Notes: generated by a model not told the origin, from the letters alone. DNA of 64,000 nucleotides from Linum tenue (GCA_946122785.1 CAMGYJ010000004.1:19304150-19368149), one strand, 5' to 3'; positions 1 through 12,038 are shown, numbered from the stretch's first letter. Program-made: numbers and translations.

Positions 1-55
1 TAATTTTCCTTTTGGCTAGCTCACCTAACTGATTTTCCTCCTATTTGCTGTGCAG

Positions 56-1005
56 GATTGGATTGTGCAGTATGATCCTCCTGATGAGCCCAAGGTGCCT
101 GTTAATCCTCGTTGCATTCTACACTTCAAATTGGTTAATAATGGAGCTGTTCTTCGATCACATGTACTAACATTTACACTGAATTTCTGGTCTTTAGGAA
201 TACATACACAGGGTAGGCCGAACAGCACGTGGAGAAGGTGCAAAAGGAAATGCCTTGATGTTCCTGATTCCAGAAGAACTTCAGTTTCTGCGGTATCTGA
301 AGGTATGATGGCCTTAGATTGGAATTTTTACTGCGTATATTACTTGCTCTTGCTCTAGCTACCCTCGTCACTATTCCCTTTCAGGCAGCAAAAGTCCCTG
401 TGAAAGAGTATGAATTCGATGAAAAGAAGCTGGCAAATGTTCAGACTCACCTGGTAAGTCATTTTCATCCAGGCTGGAGTCTACTATCATTCCCTAAATT
501 TGATGAAAAGATGCAAACTCTTGGAAAGAATTCCTACTGACTCGGCTTGTGGGTTGTTGCAGGAGAAATTGGTGGCCAACAACTATTACTTGAACAAGTC
601 GGCGAAAGAAGCTTACAGGTCTTACATCTTGGCATACAACTCTCACTCCATGAAAGATATATTCAATGTCCATCGCCTTGACTTACAGGTATCTTTCAAT
701 TTACATAGTTGCATTCTCAGTGGTATGGAAACACCATTAAGAGTGAGCGAGCGAGCGAGCGAGTGACATGTTTCACGGTAACAATTATTTCTGGCTTATG
801 TCTTATTATATTTTCTGGGCAGGCGGTTGCAGCTTCATTTTGCTTCTCTGGGCCACCAAAGGTGAACTTGAACATCGACAGCAGTGCCTCCAAGTTTAGA
901 AAGACCAACAGCAGCAAGAAGAAAGGTAGCTTCAGCGACAACAATCCTTATGGACGATCAAGCGATAATGGTAACGAAGATAAGCGGAAATTCATGAGAT
1001 ACTAG
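56..1005 (+). CDS. RH51: DEAD-box ATP-dependent RNA helicase, HAS1/DDX18 subfamily, C-terminal exons (5' end outside window)
   Basis: Five exons can be read: 56-94, 198-302, 385-453, 563-688 and 823-1005, each bounded by AG and GT and all phase 0. The second exon carries helicase motif VI ([11 protein letters not shown]), which contacts ATP and RNA. The later exons form the DUF4217-type extension ([48 protein letters not shown], in part), which marks the HAS1/DDX18 branch. The tail is basic and Ser/Asn-rich ([14 protein letters not shown]) and ends KRKFMRY before TAG at 1003. Members of this family act in the nucleolus in 60S ribosome assembly; that role is family knowledge. Arabidopsis has two such genes, RH27 and RH51, and I cannot separate them here. 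The ATPase motifs I to V lie before the window. A GAGC microsatellite sits in the last intron. Confidence 0.9.
741..764. repeat. GAGC microsatellite in the last helicase intron
   Basis: About six units of a 4-bp GAGC/GCGA repeat lie between exons ending at 688 and starting at 823. It has no visible coding role. Confidence 0.7.
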
Positions 1006-1421
1006 GTGCTCGGAGAGCCAAGAAGCTTCTTCCTACACACTTAAAAAGTTTTGCAGCAGATTTTGATATTTCAAAGTTCTAGCACATTTCCCATCTTTCC
1101 TTCCAGCTGAGATACTCTTTTCCCCTCCACATCAGAAGGTTTATGTAACTTATGACACTATGAGAGCTGCGAAAGCTTGGTAATTGTTAATTGACAGTGT
1201 TTGAGCATCCATTAATTCAAATCTCTTCCTCTGTTTCCTTGTGGTAAACCATTGAAATCGATGAATATATGACACGAAGAAGAAAACAGAGTATAACGAA
1301 AGTAGCTACTCAAATTACAAAAGCCATTGTTTCTCCTAGTCCCTTGCTCTAAATCGAAACTGAAACAGAATAACAAGCTACACAAACTACAATTTCAACC
1401 CAAGCTATCTAAACATTGTTG

Positions 1422-2048
1422 CTAAAGGAAGAGTGAAAGGGCGAGCAGAGGCAGGGCAGCAGCAGCAGCGACGGTGGCAGAGTATGGTGAAGCAGCGGCA
1501 GAGGACTTGTGATTGGGATGATCATCGGAAGGTGGTGGAGTTGGAAGGGGCGTGGAGTCGTCTTCAACGTCGAGGACTTTGATGATCATCTTCAGGCCAT
1601 GGTCACAGTGTCCGGTGACTCCACTGATGAAGTAGAACAGACCGGGGCGGTCGAGGCGAAAAGAAGTATCGCCGTTGTTGGAGAAGAAGAGAGGGTGTGA
1701 TGATCTGCACTTGTTGTACTCTTCCTCTTCCTTCACCACCATCACCGAGTCCTTCTTGTACTTGAAGCCTTTCCTCCAAAACACACACAAGAACAGAGTT
1801 TAGAGTAAAGCTGAAAGAGAAGAATGAGGAAAGAGCGGTTGGAGAAGGCTAAGTTATTTACGGAGGGTGTCATTGACGCGGAAGCGGTTGGTGGAAGCCC
1901 AGTCGTTGAAGAAGTGGTGCTGTTCGTCTTTGGACTTGGGAACCGTCCACCCTTCCTTCCCGCCGACGAACAACTCGGCGGAGCTGGCCGCGACGACGAC
2001 GCAGCAGATGAGAGTGAGTAGCACCAGCGCCTTCTTCGACATCTCCAT
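1422..2048 (-). CDS. Early nodulin-like protein (ENODL), phytocyanin family, GPI-anchored
   Basis: There are two exons, 2048-1862 and 1768-1422, split inside an Arg codon by a 93-bp GT-AG intron; the product is 177 residues. Residues 1-23 are a hydrophobic signal peptide ending ASSAE. A plastocyanin-like domain follows (FVGGKEGWTVP, FNDWASTNRFRVNDTLRFKY, then YNKC and GHCDHGLKMI, which give the disulphide cysteines). After it comes a Pro/Ser-rich linker (PLPTPPPSDD) and a hydrophobic C-terminus ending LLALSLFL, typical of a GPI signal. The copper ligands of true phytocyanins are mostly missing: the first His position reads SVMVV, and the YFIC cysteine is Ser (YFISG). It is therefore expected not to bind copper, as for other ENODLs. 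It is probably a plasma-membrane or wall arabinogalactan-type protein. A second in-frame ATG lies two codons downstream of the chosen start. The convergent helicase gene ends about 420 bp away. Confidence 0.92.
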
Positions 2049-2150
2049 TGTTGGGACTGAGTATTAGCACAGGCGGAAGAAGGCAGTGGTTTTTTGAGAG
2101 GAATGATAACTGCAAATGCTCTCTTGGTTTAGAATTTTTGTATGGCGTGT

Positions 2151-2162
2151 GTATATTTATAG
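2151..2162 (-). promoter_or_regulatory. Probable TATA box of the ENODL gene
   Basis: The minus strand reads CTATAAATATAC about 105 bp upstream of the ATG at 2048, a normal plant TATA position allowing for a 5' leader. No other core element was identified. Confidence 0.6.
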
Positions 2163-4175
2163 AGAGGAGGGAGTGAGCGGGAGAAGTGGAGGAGTGGAGT
2201 TAGTGCGGGAGACGAGGCGTGGGGTTTAAGGTTTTCTGTTTTTGACTTGGTATTTTTTTTTTTGTTTTGGTTAACTTCCTCCTGCTATGTTACTATTTAT
2301 TTGTACGTTGTACCGTTCTTATTTCTTTTACGTCCTTTTCAAATTGATTTAAGCTATTGGATTGATGACTTCAAATGGTTTAAAGTTCAATAGTAGGAAT
2401 AGAGTCCAATCAGATTGAGCTATTTTATTCATATTATAAAAATATAATATATGCATATATATGGTAATGATTTAAAATTTTGATAATCTGAATGTAATAT
2501 GACAGGTACCATATAGTAATTCAACAATTAGTATATTATATGACCCTGAATAGGGAGAGCCAAAACGCAACATTCCGTCTAAGAGCCGAAAACTGGTCAC
2601 TTCTGTTAGACCACCAGTTTTTGCAATTTTGACCGGCTACAGAATTGGAAGCAAAATGGTTTTCTACCAGTTTTTGCAATTTTGACTGGCTACCGTTTTG
2701 GAGGCAAAATAGCTTTCTGGAGCTATTTTTAGCACTGGTTCTGATCGGACCTAATCCAGCTGGTTGGCTTGATAACACTGCTTTTTCCCCCTCTTTGAAG
2801 ACAACTCTAAAATGAGCAACTATTCCCTTAGATTGAACCATATTGAATTTGTGTCGGATGAAATTATATTGGAGGCAACGTAGTCATTTCAATTTCGGTT
2901 CTTACATTACATTTTAAGATTTGTTTTCCCCGGTATAGGAGTGAACATGAAGAACAGGTTGCATAAAAATCAAAGATTTAATCATGCTCTCTACTATAAA
3001 ATATGGTAGAGTTTTGCGTACTTTTCTGTATTTCAATTTTTTTGTAATGAGAGTGAAAGTAGCAAAGACATTTTATTTTAGTCTTCACAACTATTTATTT
3101 ATTTCAAATAGAAAATATATCAACAACAAAATTTGAACCATGGTCTTTTCAGACAAAGACAAGAACCATAACTAATTACACTAAATAAGTTGGTTGTAAC
3201 CTTTTGAATATAAAACATGCACGAACTTGAAATTTTAAAAGCATATGACTTCTTCATCACGGTTAGCTATCCCACTATGTCTCTTGTAAGTATTCTTATG
3301 GTGCTTGATACTTTTGATTTTGTTTTATTATTATTATTTTAATTGAATTTCAATAAGCAATTTATAATTTTTTCTGACTTATAATGAAATATAATCTTAT
3401 TGCAACCCAAATATCAATGGTTGCAATATTGATATCGAATTGCGGTATTCAATATGCAGAAATGATATAAAATTATTAAATTAATATTAATTTATACATG
3501 TTTGATGCAACAAATCTCATTTCCTCTTTCAGAAGTTTTAACGATCAAGGACAATATAATAACACTGATACTGTAAATTTCAAAAAAAAAAAAAACAAAC
3601 ATGACAAACAAAGAAAACATTAGAAATGAATATTTGAAAATGAAACTACAACTTTCCTTAATTGTTGAGTAGTAAGCATTAATCTCAACCAATGCACTCT
3701 TAATTTAATGTGATTAGGATTTTTTTATTGCATGATAAATGATTTTTATTTTTTTGAATGCCTTAGAATACAGTAATTGATTATTTAATCTCTTTTTCCT
3801 TGAAATTCTTTACTAATCATTATAGATTGACATTCATGTTATAATATGTTATGTCGGATATCTTCTTTAAATTGATTGTTCAATTTCATCTTTCTTAAAA
3901 CCCTCTTATATTGTTCATGCGCTATTCAAACTGATTACATAATATAGATACATAAGATCTTACTTCTTTTTATCCTATGGAGGAGTTAGTTATGTGTATC
4001 ATTTAGAGTTACGTGATTTAATATGAACTAACCACAATAAAGAAAAAAATATCATGAAGTAGGCTTTGAATGTTCATGGATGCATTAATGTGTTCATATG
4101 AATTAGTATGGCCAGTACCACAATAGAGGTTTAATTATATTTGTTGAGGGATTAAGATTGTCCTTCAACTAAATT
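2163..4175. other. A/T-rich intergenic DNA without a recognisable gene
   Basis: No reading frame here looks like a known protein. The sequence is rich in A/T runs. The one structured piece is the short tandem duplication at 2613-2717. A TCTCTACTATAAAATA string near 2989 resembles a Helitron 5' end, but no matching 3' end was found. Confidence 0.6.
2613..2717. repeat. 53-bp tandem duplication
   Basis: Two copies start at 2613 and 2666, each beginning ACCAGTTTTTGCAATTTTGA and continuing through GGCTAC to a GGAAGCAAAAT or GGAGGCAAAAT segment. They differ at a few positions, so the duplication is not recent. Confidence 0.75.
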
Positions 4176-4781
4176 TTGGGGTTAATTGCAAGTTTGGTGA
4201 CTGAGTTTACAAAAAGAGTTCATGTTTGGTCACTACAAATATTTAATTTCATTCCTGGTCACTAAGATTAATTCAATAGTTCAAGTTTGGTCACTCTCCG
4301 TTAAATTTAGTTGATGTAGCAGTCAACTTTGATAGTTGACCGTTAAATAAGTGATGTGGCAATTCAAAAATAAAAATTATATAAAATTTAACCTTTTACA
4401 ATTTCCACCTCATTTTACAACCATTAAAAAATAAACATATAAATTAATCTTCCATAAATGCAAGGGAGAGAGGACGGGCGACGTGGTGGCGGCGGAGCAA
4501 CGGTGGAAGCTGCTGGGAGCACTGGAGAAATGCGACTATGATTTGTAGGTGCTGAAGGAGATGATAGACGATTCCCTCTCAAAAGACACTCGCCTCCCGT
4601 GGAATCAAGCCGACACTTCCCCAACCGCTCGGCCCTGAAATCTTTGACCTGCAAGACAAATCAACATAGTTGCCGTTACAGAACCTAGAGCCCTCCCAGA
4701 CGCTAGCTCCCCCTCTCTGAATCTTTCTGGCTTGAGAACACTTTCGCTCTATCCCTCAAACCCTGCACTCGCCTTGCTCCC
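4176..4781. other. Degenerate transposon arm and left flank of the LTR element
   Basis: From about 4180 the text GGGGTTAATTGCAAGTTTGG, followed by repeated TTTGGTCACT phrases and a GTTGACCGTTAAA segment, looks like one end of an old MITE or MULE arm; its partner end is not present nearby. From 4440 to 4781 there is mixed C-rich sequence with no recognised protein. Bases 4777-4781 (CTCCC) would be the left target duplication of the LTR element, but the right copy is lost. Confidence 0.4.
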
Positions 4782-6285
4782 TGACTCGCTCAAAACCACT
4801 ACAATTAAACCCCAATTAGAGCCCAAGTTTTTAAACTCTAATCAGGTGTAGTATATGGCAAGTATCTATATATTGACCCGGGCCGGTCCGTCTACCCCTA
4901 CTTCGGTTGTTGAAATCATTATCTAGCGATAAAACTTTGGTTTAAAGGTTTGCCAATTGAAATGAAAGAAAGCAAAAGTAATTTGGTTTGAAAACTCTTT
5001 TGTGGGAAAGTCACATGGGTTTCGCTTCCCCCTAAACCGCTACCATGCTAAGTGGGTTGGAACGAGTGCCTTGGGCATGCTAATCGTGAACTAGAGTCTT
5101 GATTTCTAAACCGAGGTGAGGATGAAAGGTCGTGTCACTCGACCCTCTCGGTTTAGACAATCGGTAATCGGCTTACTTCCTCACTCAACTCGAAGGTCGG
5201 ACGGTTTAACCACGATTAATCGACTTGTTCAATTAAATATTGAGGTTTGCCCTAAATCAACCTAGTTTAGGTGGCTTGGAAAGCGGAAGGAAAACCAACT
5301 CGATTAAGTCTCCCTTCAAAAGGGGGATTTTCCTCTCTAAACTAGGCTAAGTTGGCAAATTAGATTACTAACACCTAAATGCACAAACTTAGGGTTGCTA
5401 AGCATAATTATGCACAAACCCTAGGATGCTAAGCACAAAATATGCACAACCACTAAGTTGCTAAGCACAAGCATGCAAAATCATGGTGAAAAATACCTCA
5501 AACATTAAATAGAACAATGCCCAATATCAATCATTCAAACTACATACAAGAAAACTACATGGTAGGGTTTAGGGTTTCACTACACCCAAGTGGGAGGAGG
5601 ACTACTCCATGGAAGAAGTGGGAAGAACAAAGGAGAAAAAGGTGGAAACCATCTTTTGGGGATGCCTCCTCTCTTCTTCAACCTTGAGCTGGGATTTCCT
5701 TGGGGAAATCTTCTCAAAACCTCCTTTAAAGCCAAGCCATAACCTCTTCTTCTCTCTTGGTTCTGTTTCTCTCACTAAAATGCAGAATAAGTGTTTCTCT
5801 GACAAAATTCGCCCCCCCCCCTTCTCTTTCCTTGCAGCTCAGCTTTTAAACACGAGAAGGGCTGAGTTCACGGCCGTGAACCATCAAACGTGTCCGTAAA
5901 CTCACGCCTTGCGCCAAAACGCTCCGCATCGATCACGGCAGTTCACGGGCAACTGCTTGTGTTCACGGTCTTAGTGACCGTGAGCTCGCCTTGCATCAGT
6001 AACCTTCAAGTTGGCTCGGACACTTTGCGCTTCATGGTCAACTCCACTTCTTCACGGTCTTGCACGACCGTGAACTCCTGCCTTTAGCTGTGAACTTGCG
6101 TTTTTTCACCTCTTCTCCCAGTTTTCGATCCTTTTCGCCAATCCTTCGACTCCGAGGCTGGTTCCACCTGTTAAATCCTGAAAAGCACTCAAACACGAAG
6201 AACCTCGCGTAAAACTCTAATCAGCGAATTTGGCACAAACATCTAAGCAAACGGGGGCAAAATATGTGCAATTAGGCCCGAATCA
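4782..6285 (-). repeat. 3' LTR of the gypsy-like element
   Basis: It is 1504 bp, starting TGACTCGCTC and ending CCCGAATCA on the plus strand, hence TG...CA on the minus strand. It matches 23035-24518 along nearly its whole length. It contains self-complementary phrases such as TTCACGGTCTTAGTGACCGT near 5960 and TTCACGGTC-TTGCAC-GACCGTGAA near 6050. Confidence 0.88.
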
Positions 6286-6296
6286 CTCCCCCACAC
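6286..6296 (-). other. Polypurine tract
   Basis: The minus strand reads GTGTGGGGGAG directly before the TG that begins the 3' LTR. The G-rich run is the usual plus-strand primer of plant gypsy elements and fixes the inner edge of the LTR. Confidence 0.75.
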
Positions 6297-8488
6297 TTAG
6301 ACGTTTGCTTGTCCCCAAGCAAACCATTTCACGCACACGGTAATATTTCAACCTACACAAATGCTTTGGGGACAACTCAAAGGACACGAAGCGGGAATTC
6401 TCGATGTTCATTGACAATCAACACATGAATCGTTGCAAGCAATACCGACATCCACCACAACCGACATTCAAAACCACCAAAACGGGCAAACGAAAAGTTC
6501 TCAACTTATTCATGGATAACTGCAAGTCTCAACAAAACCACTTATCGACCACAACCAACCATGCATGGAATTCAAGTCCGAGGAAAAAATGGAACGGCAA
6601 CAAAGGTCCTCACCGGGGTATGATATGACATACAAAGCAAGAATGAATCGCTCACCCTCATGACCAGTGGGTTCGGGACCTTTTTGGTGCAAAAGACGTG
6701 CACAATCGTAACCTCTCGGCCCTATCGTCTCAATACTACGACGGTAACCTCTAAACGCTAGAGTTCATGGGATGGTTGTCACCACTAGCTCGTCTGGAGG
6801 TCTTAGACACGGGTTCAAATGACTGGCGATTGGCTTAGACATGGGGAAAAGGCTTTTTGGGTGGTGGCAATCATGACGTGAGGTTCTACATCTTTAACCT
6901 AAACCCGAAAAGTCTATGGTTTCGACTAAAACCCTTCTCTTCAATCAACAACCACTAGCATCGGCCAAAACCCTTATCTCGCTCTTCCAACTATCTCCAA
7001 TCATGAACTACCTTGAAGCACTCTTCCTCGGTCAACTCTTGCTAGTTCTTTAAGGTTTGGTAGTGACGGAGTTCTAAACAATGTGGGGGTTTCATTGGCT
7101 TGGGTGTTAAGAAACCCCTCCGAGAGCATGTACTTTATTTTTTCGTGGCACTCTCTACTTTATTTACCCCATTTTATTACCTCTTTTTCGTTTCTCTTTT
7201 CGTTTCTCTTTTTTTTTTTAGGGGGGGGGGATTAGAGAGTAAAAACACTTGACACCTAAACATTTATCGACCAATGCTTTCTTTTTGAGGAACCAACTCC
7301 AACACTACACTCCATTTTGCACTCCTATCAAGAACCACACATGACCTAATTCACCTAAGTCCTCGCCCTAACTAGATTCAATCATGCCAAGCACAAATAT
7401 TAAACCTCACTTCACTACCTAATCCGATTCTCCACAATTCTCAAAGATAAGGTTGAAAAACAAACCTGGAGAGTCAAGTAGGAAGCAGAAGAAAGTGAGG
7501 TGCGGGCGAGGACGGTGAAAAACTGGTCTGAAAACTTACCAGAGAGGGGTCGCCGGAGCTTCGTTGGAAGCTCGCCGCCGGTGACTTTGCCGGAAAAAAT
7601 GTGGTCCAAATCTCCCCAAATTCACAGCACATGCCGGTTTTGAGGAGAGGGGACTGGGTATGACACTGGTTTTTGGTTTTGCTCGCCGGATTTGGGGGAA
7701 AAATCGGAAAAGCAACGATTTTCGCGTTTTCCGAAGAAGATTCAAAATTTTCCGGCGAGTTTTTGGTCGTAAAGTGAAGGGTCGCCGTTCACGCCCCTTT
7801 ATAGGCAGAGCTCTGAGTTCACGGACGCGTTGCCCAGTTCACGGTCTTAGCAAATGCGTCCGTGAACACGGAGTGGTTGACAGGTGGTGAACATGCATCA
7901 GCGCCCAGTTCATGGACGCGTTTGCCTGTTCACGGTCTTAGAGACCGTGAACTCAGCAATCCGTCCGTGAACTGAAGTGAAATCAGGGCACTTCTGCAAA
8001 AATTTTGACTCAACCTATTCCTCCGTGCCTCCTAATCAATCACAACACAACCATAAACCGCAAAAACACAACCCTCGGCACGGGGACACCACTTCACCAC
8101 TCAAACCCTTCACAAGACACTAAAACGAAAACCAAGGAAAAGAAAACAAACCTTCGTTGGGTTGCCTCTCAACAAATGATTGTTTATCGTCATTAGTTTG
8201 ACGGTTGGGGATCAATCACGACTTCAAACGTGATGGCACCAAGAGCGAATCCACCACACTCTCGGGGCGAGGCTTGTAGCCTCCCATCTTAGGCTCACTG
8301 AGTTGGCCAACCTTGCTCCGGGCTCCCCCGTCTTCCGGGTCAAAGCTCCCTTCATCCTTCTTCTTTAAGCATTCATTCTTGGTCCTTTTGGCTTAGGACC
8401 CTTCTTAACTTCCTGCTCAACATCATAAAAAACAACACAAGCAATGGTGGTGTTTGCCTGAGGAGGCTCTCCTCCACTCTCATTCATA
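6297..8488 (-). other. Non-coding internal region of the LTR element where pol would be expected
   Basis: This 2.2-kb stretch has no long reading frame and no recognisable RT, RNase H or integrase motif. It holds a T10/G10 run at 7207-7231. It also repeats the hairpin phrase seen in the LTR (TTCACGGTCTTAGAGACCGT near 7938, with variants near 7838). Just past the gag-protease stop, another minus-strand frame stays open (ANTTIACVVFYDVEQEVKKG), so a frameshift in the G run near 8500 may have shortened the protein. Confidence 0.6.
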
Positions 8489-8653
8489 TCATTTGAGACT
8501 ACCCCCCTTCACTTCATCACTCCTCACCCTAGGATCAATTTCAAGTTTGATTCTCTCCTTACCATCCCTCAAAATTAGGGTTCCCTCATTAACATCTATC
8601 AATGCCTTGGCAGTTGCAAGAAAGGGACGACCGAGGATGAGGGGCATATCCGA
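8489..8653 (-). pseudogene. Protease C-terminal segment of gag-protease, cut off by the hAT insertion
   Basis: The frame reads SDMPLILGRPFLATAKALID, the conserved second half of plant gypsy retropepsins, and ends at TGA (8491-8489). It is separated from the DLGAS half at 12039-14233 by the hAT element. The frame is preserved exactly if the hAT element and one 8-bp target copy are removed. It cannot be made from the present arrangement. Confidence 0.85.
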
Positions 8654-8661
8654 GTCCTCAC
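8654..8661. repeat. Target-site duplication of the hAT element, left copy
   Basis: GTCCTCAC here is repeated without change at 12039-12046, the 8-bp duplication expected of hAT transposases. Confidence 0.9.
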
Positions 8662-11600
8662 CAGCGGCGGATCTGGGGGGGGGGCGCCCCTGGGCCGTGG
8701 CCCAGCCCTCTTATGGGCCCAGAACCAATATACCTCTTCATAATTTTGAAATTTTGGATAGTTGGCCCAGGGTATTTAAAAATTGGCCCAGTGCGTTAGT
8801 ATTTTTTTTATTTGATGGCCCAGTATTATTTGGTGGCTGAAAAATAAATCAAAATGGGCCCAATTTAAATCTCAATCTCTTCCAAAAATCACGTTTCAGA
8901 ATCCAGAGTCCAAATGTCCAATCCTCTCAGATAGAAATAGAAGCTCGTGCTTGAGAGCTCTCGCTCAGCCCCTCCGCCGCTTCACTGCCACCATCCGATC
9001 ATCACCGTCGTCGTCAGTCCGTCACCCACCACTACCCGCGACCCGCGTCTGCCGCTGTTGCAAAATCGCTGCCTGCAAGCAAAAACCCCCAAAATCTCAT
9101 TCTCCGGCTGCCGCTGCTGCAAAAGCAAAACAAAAGTCACCCACCTTCTCCGCTGGCCGCTGGTAAGTGGTAGACTAGTAGAACCTTTCTTCAGCTCTTC
9201 TTCCTTTATGATTGGCGATTGCATTGCTGGTGATTGGTGAAGTTATACAAAAGTCCACCCACCCACTTTCTAGTTTCTATTTAAATATTACAAATGCAAT
9301 CCCCAATTCTCCAACCCCACGTTTGAGCAGGTGAAGTTAAGAGGAAAAAAACAAAAAACTAATCTAGAAGACACAATTGAATATTGTTGATGTTTGTTTT
9401 TTTTATGGTTGATGAGTGTACTGTGTATATGTCACATGTGTTATGTGTATAATTAGTTATTTAATTGACTTTGCAGATTTGAAGAATATTCATCATGACA
9501 TCTTCTCAAGCACCAAATAAAAAGGCAAAAACAACATTATTTTCTTACTATCAACGCAAGGAATCCAAAAAGTGTGAGATTGAAGAAGTCTCTCCTAATG
9601 AAGTTCTACCATCTTCCTCTCAAGTTCAAAACCAATCGTCAACCCCTCCTCCATCCGGTAATCTACATTCATCATCTGACAATGACATTGAAGTTGAAAG
9701 AGATCCAGGAAAGAGGAAACAAATTTGTGATTGGGCTATTGAGTTAAGAGATGAGATTAGAAGAAAGTACCTAATTCACAAGGCTTATCAACCTAAACTC
9801 AAGTACTATAAGCCGCGAGCATATCCAGATAGACTTCGTCGCTTTCAAGAGGTATGGTATGATCAATTTGATTGGTTGGAGTATTCACCTACAACACACA
9901 AAGCATATTGTTTCCCATGCTTTTTGTTTAGAGATAAGACGCATGTGACTCAACCTTCTGCATTAGTCCATGAGGGATTTGATAATTGGAAGAGGGTTCA
10001 TCAAGGTACGGAATGTGTGTTCCTTCTTCATGTTGGTTCATCAGCTTCTTCAGTTCATAATAAATGTGTTGCAGCGAAGAATGCCTTGATGAAACCCTCC
10101 GGTCATATTGATAAAGTTATTCAAAGAATTAGCGGAGAAGAAGTTTTAAAGCATCGATTGAGATTGAAAACAACAATTATGGTTGTCAAACAATTGGCTT
10201 TACAAGGAAGTTCTTTTAGAGGGCATGATGAATATGAAGATTTTTTGAATCCGGGGAATGTACTAGCTTGGATTGATTTTGCAGCAAAGTTGAATGATCA
10301 AATCCATGGTGTAGTTCTTCGTAATGCACCAGGAAATGCGAAATACATTTCACCAAGCATTCAGAAAGAGATTTTGGGAATCATAGCACACAGAGTGCGT
10401 TGTAAGATACGTGAGGAAATTGGGGATTCTTGTTTCTCTATTCTTGTTGATGAAGCAGTTGATGAAGCAGGAAGGGAACAGATGTCTGTTATTTTGAGGT
10501 ATGTCAGCTCTCATGGTATAGTAACTGAACGCTTTTTTGCTCTCAAGAGTGTTGCTGAAACTTCTGCAGAAACACTTAAACAAGCTATTTGTGAAGTTCT
10601 CTCTCAGTATGACCTTCAAATCGGAAAATTGAGAGGTCAAGGATATGATGGTGCCAGTAATATGTCAGGACATTTTAATGGGGCCAAGGCATTATTTCTT
10701 AGAGATTGCCCATATGCCTACTTTGTCCACTGTTTTGCTCACAGATTACAGTTGGCATTACTTACTTCTGCAAAGGTATGTGATCTCCTATATGAGATTT
10801 CTTTTCCTTATTGGATTCTATCATAAACGTTGTAAAGGCATCTCCTAAACGGATTAGAGAACTACAAGCAATTCACAAAAAAGATCTTGATGGTATGTTG
10901 GATGCTGGAGAAATTCAATATGGACAAGGAGCTAATCAGATGATATCCTTAAAGCGTTCTGGACCAACTCGTTGGGGATCTCATTATCATTCTATATTGA
11001 GCGTTCTGAACATGTTCAAAGCAACTTGTGTAGTGCTTGAGGATCTTAGCCGTTCTAAAGAAGGAATACATCGAGCTCATGCCAGAGGTGCTTCAAAAAA
11101 TATCAAGACTTTTGAGTTTGTATTCAATCTACACTTGATGAAAGGGATTATGGAGATAACTGATTTTCTTTGTCAAGCATTTCAACAAGAATCTATTGAC
11201 ATTGTAGCTGTAGTTGGATTTGTTTCCATAGCAAAAGTTAAACTTCAACAACTACGAGATGAAGGGTGGGACAAGCTATTCCAAGAGGTAAAATCTTTTT
11301 GCTCAAAACATGGCATAGAGATACCTAATCTGAATGCTACACTTGGACGTGGTGAGAAGCAAACAACTCTTGAGCACCGCTACCATTTTGAGTACTTTAA
11401 TCAATGCATAGATTTTCAGTTGGGAACATTGAATACAAGATTCAATGAGTCATCAGTTAGATTGCTTCAGTTGGGCGGTGCACTAGATCCTAAATGTTAT
11501 TTCCGGTATTTTGATAAAGAAAAGATATACAAACTTGCTGAGGAGTTTTATCCTGAAGACTTTAAAGGCTATGAGATGAATGCTTTGAAGAGTGAACTTG

Positions 11601-12038
11601 GATATTATGCCTCTCATGTGGTCCATGATAAGGAATTTGAGGTTTCTTCCCTTGCAAAACTACTAGAGAAATTGGTGAAAACAGAGAAGGAGCCTCAATT
11701 CAAAATGATTTGTCGGTTGATTCGTCTAGTGTTGACGTTGCCCGTTTCAATGGCTACTACAGAGAGATCCTTTTCAGCAATGAAACATGTGAAGACTGAT
11801 TTGCGCAACAAAATGAGCGATGATTTTCTTGCTGATTGTTTAACTATTTTCTTTGAGAGAGGGTATGCTATTGGTATGGATGAAGACTCCATTATTGATG
11901 AATTTGCTAAATTAAAAGACCGTCGTGTACAATTGACAATGTAATGAAAACTATAGTTATTATATATTTCTGTTTACGATATTGAATTTTCTATTCAAAT
12001 GCGGCCCAGTGCTGTATCATATCCTGGATCCGCCGCTG
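8662..12038 (+). mobile_element. hAT transposon, Tip100-like, near-complete
   Basis: It is 3377 bp with terminal inverted repeats CAGCGGCGGATCTGGG at the left and CAGCGGCGGATCCAGG when the right end is read on the minus strand. The 8-bp flank GTCCTCAC is identical at both ends. It carries a transposase gene on the plus strand with one apparent frameshift. It interrupts the protease part of the gypsy gag-protease gene. The clean ends suggest a fairly recent insertion. Confidence 0.93.
9495..11944 (+). pseudogene. hAT transposase (DUF4371 plus hATC domain) with one frameshift
   Basis: It begins MTSSQAPNKKAKTTLFSYYQ. An N-terminal TTF-type zinc-finger region follows (YSPTTHKAYCFPCFLFRD, GFDNWKRVHQG). 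The DUF4371 core comes next (SILVDEAVDEAGREQMSVIL; RGQGYDGASNMSGHFNGAK; YFVHCFAHRLQLAL). After the second ORF starts there is SGPTRWGSHYHSI and the hAT dimerisation region (LPVSMATTERSFSAMKHVKT). Catalytic acidic candidates are the Asp of LVDEA, the Asp of GYDGAS and the Glu of TTERSF. Frame 1 stops at 10824-10826; the homologous protein resumes in another frame with FFSLLDSIINVVKASPKR. The shift lies near 10795-10800, apparently 2 extra bases or 1 lost. A GTATGT follows AAG at 10776, but no good acceptor is present, so an intron is less likely. Without the shift the protein would be close to full length. Confidence 0.88.

Noticed and set aside
2980..3175. Helitron starting TCTCTACTATAAAATA near 2989
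   Set aside because: No hairpin followed by CTRR-T end was found within a reasonable distance.
4424..4654. Minus-strand frame with Ser/Pro-rich sequence
   Set aside because: No domain recognised; compositional frame in C/T-rich sequence next to the LTR.
10776..10810. Intron in the hAT transposase explaining the frame change
   Set aside because: There is a GTATGT, but no AG acceptor before the frame resumes, and the flanking residues fit the protein family without removal; a small indel fits better.
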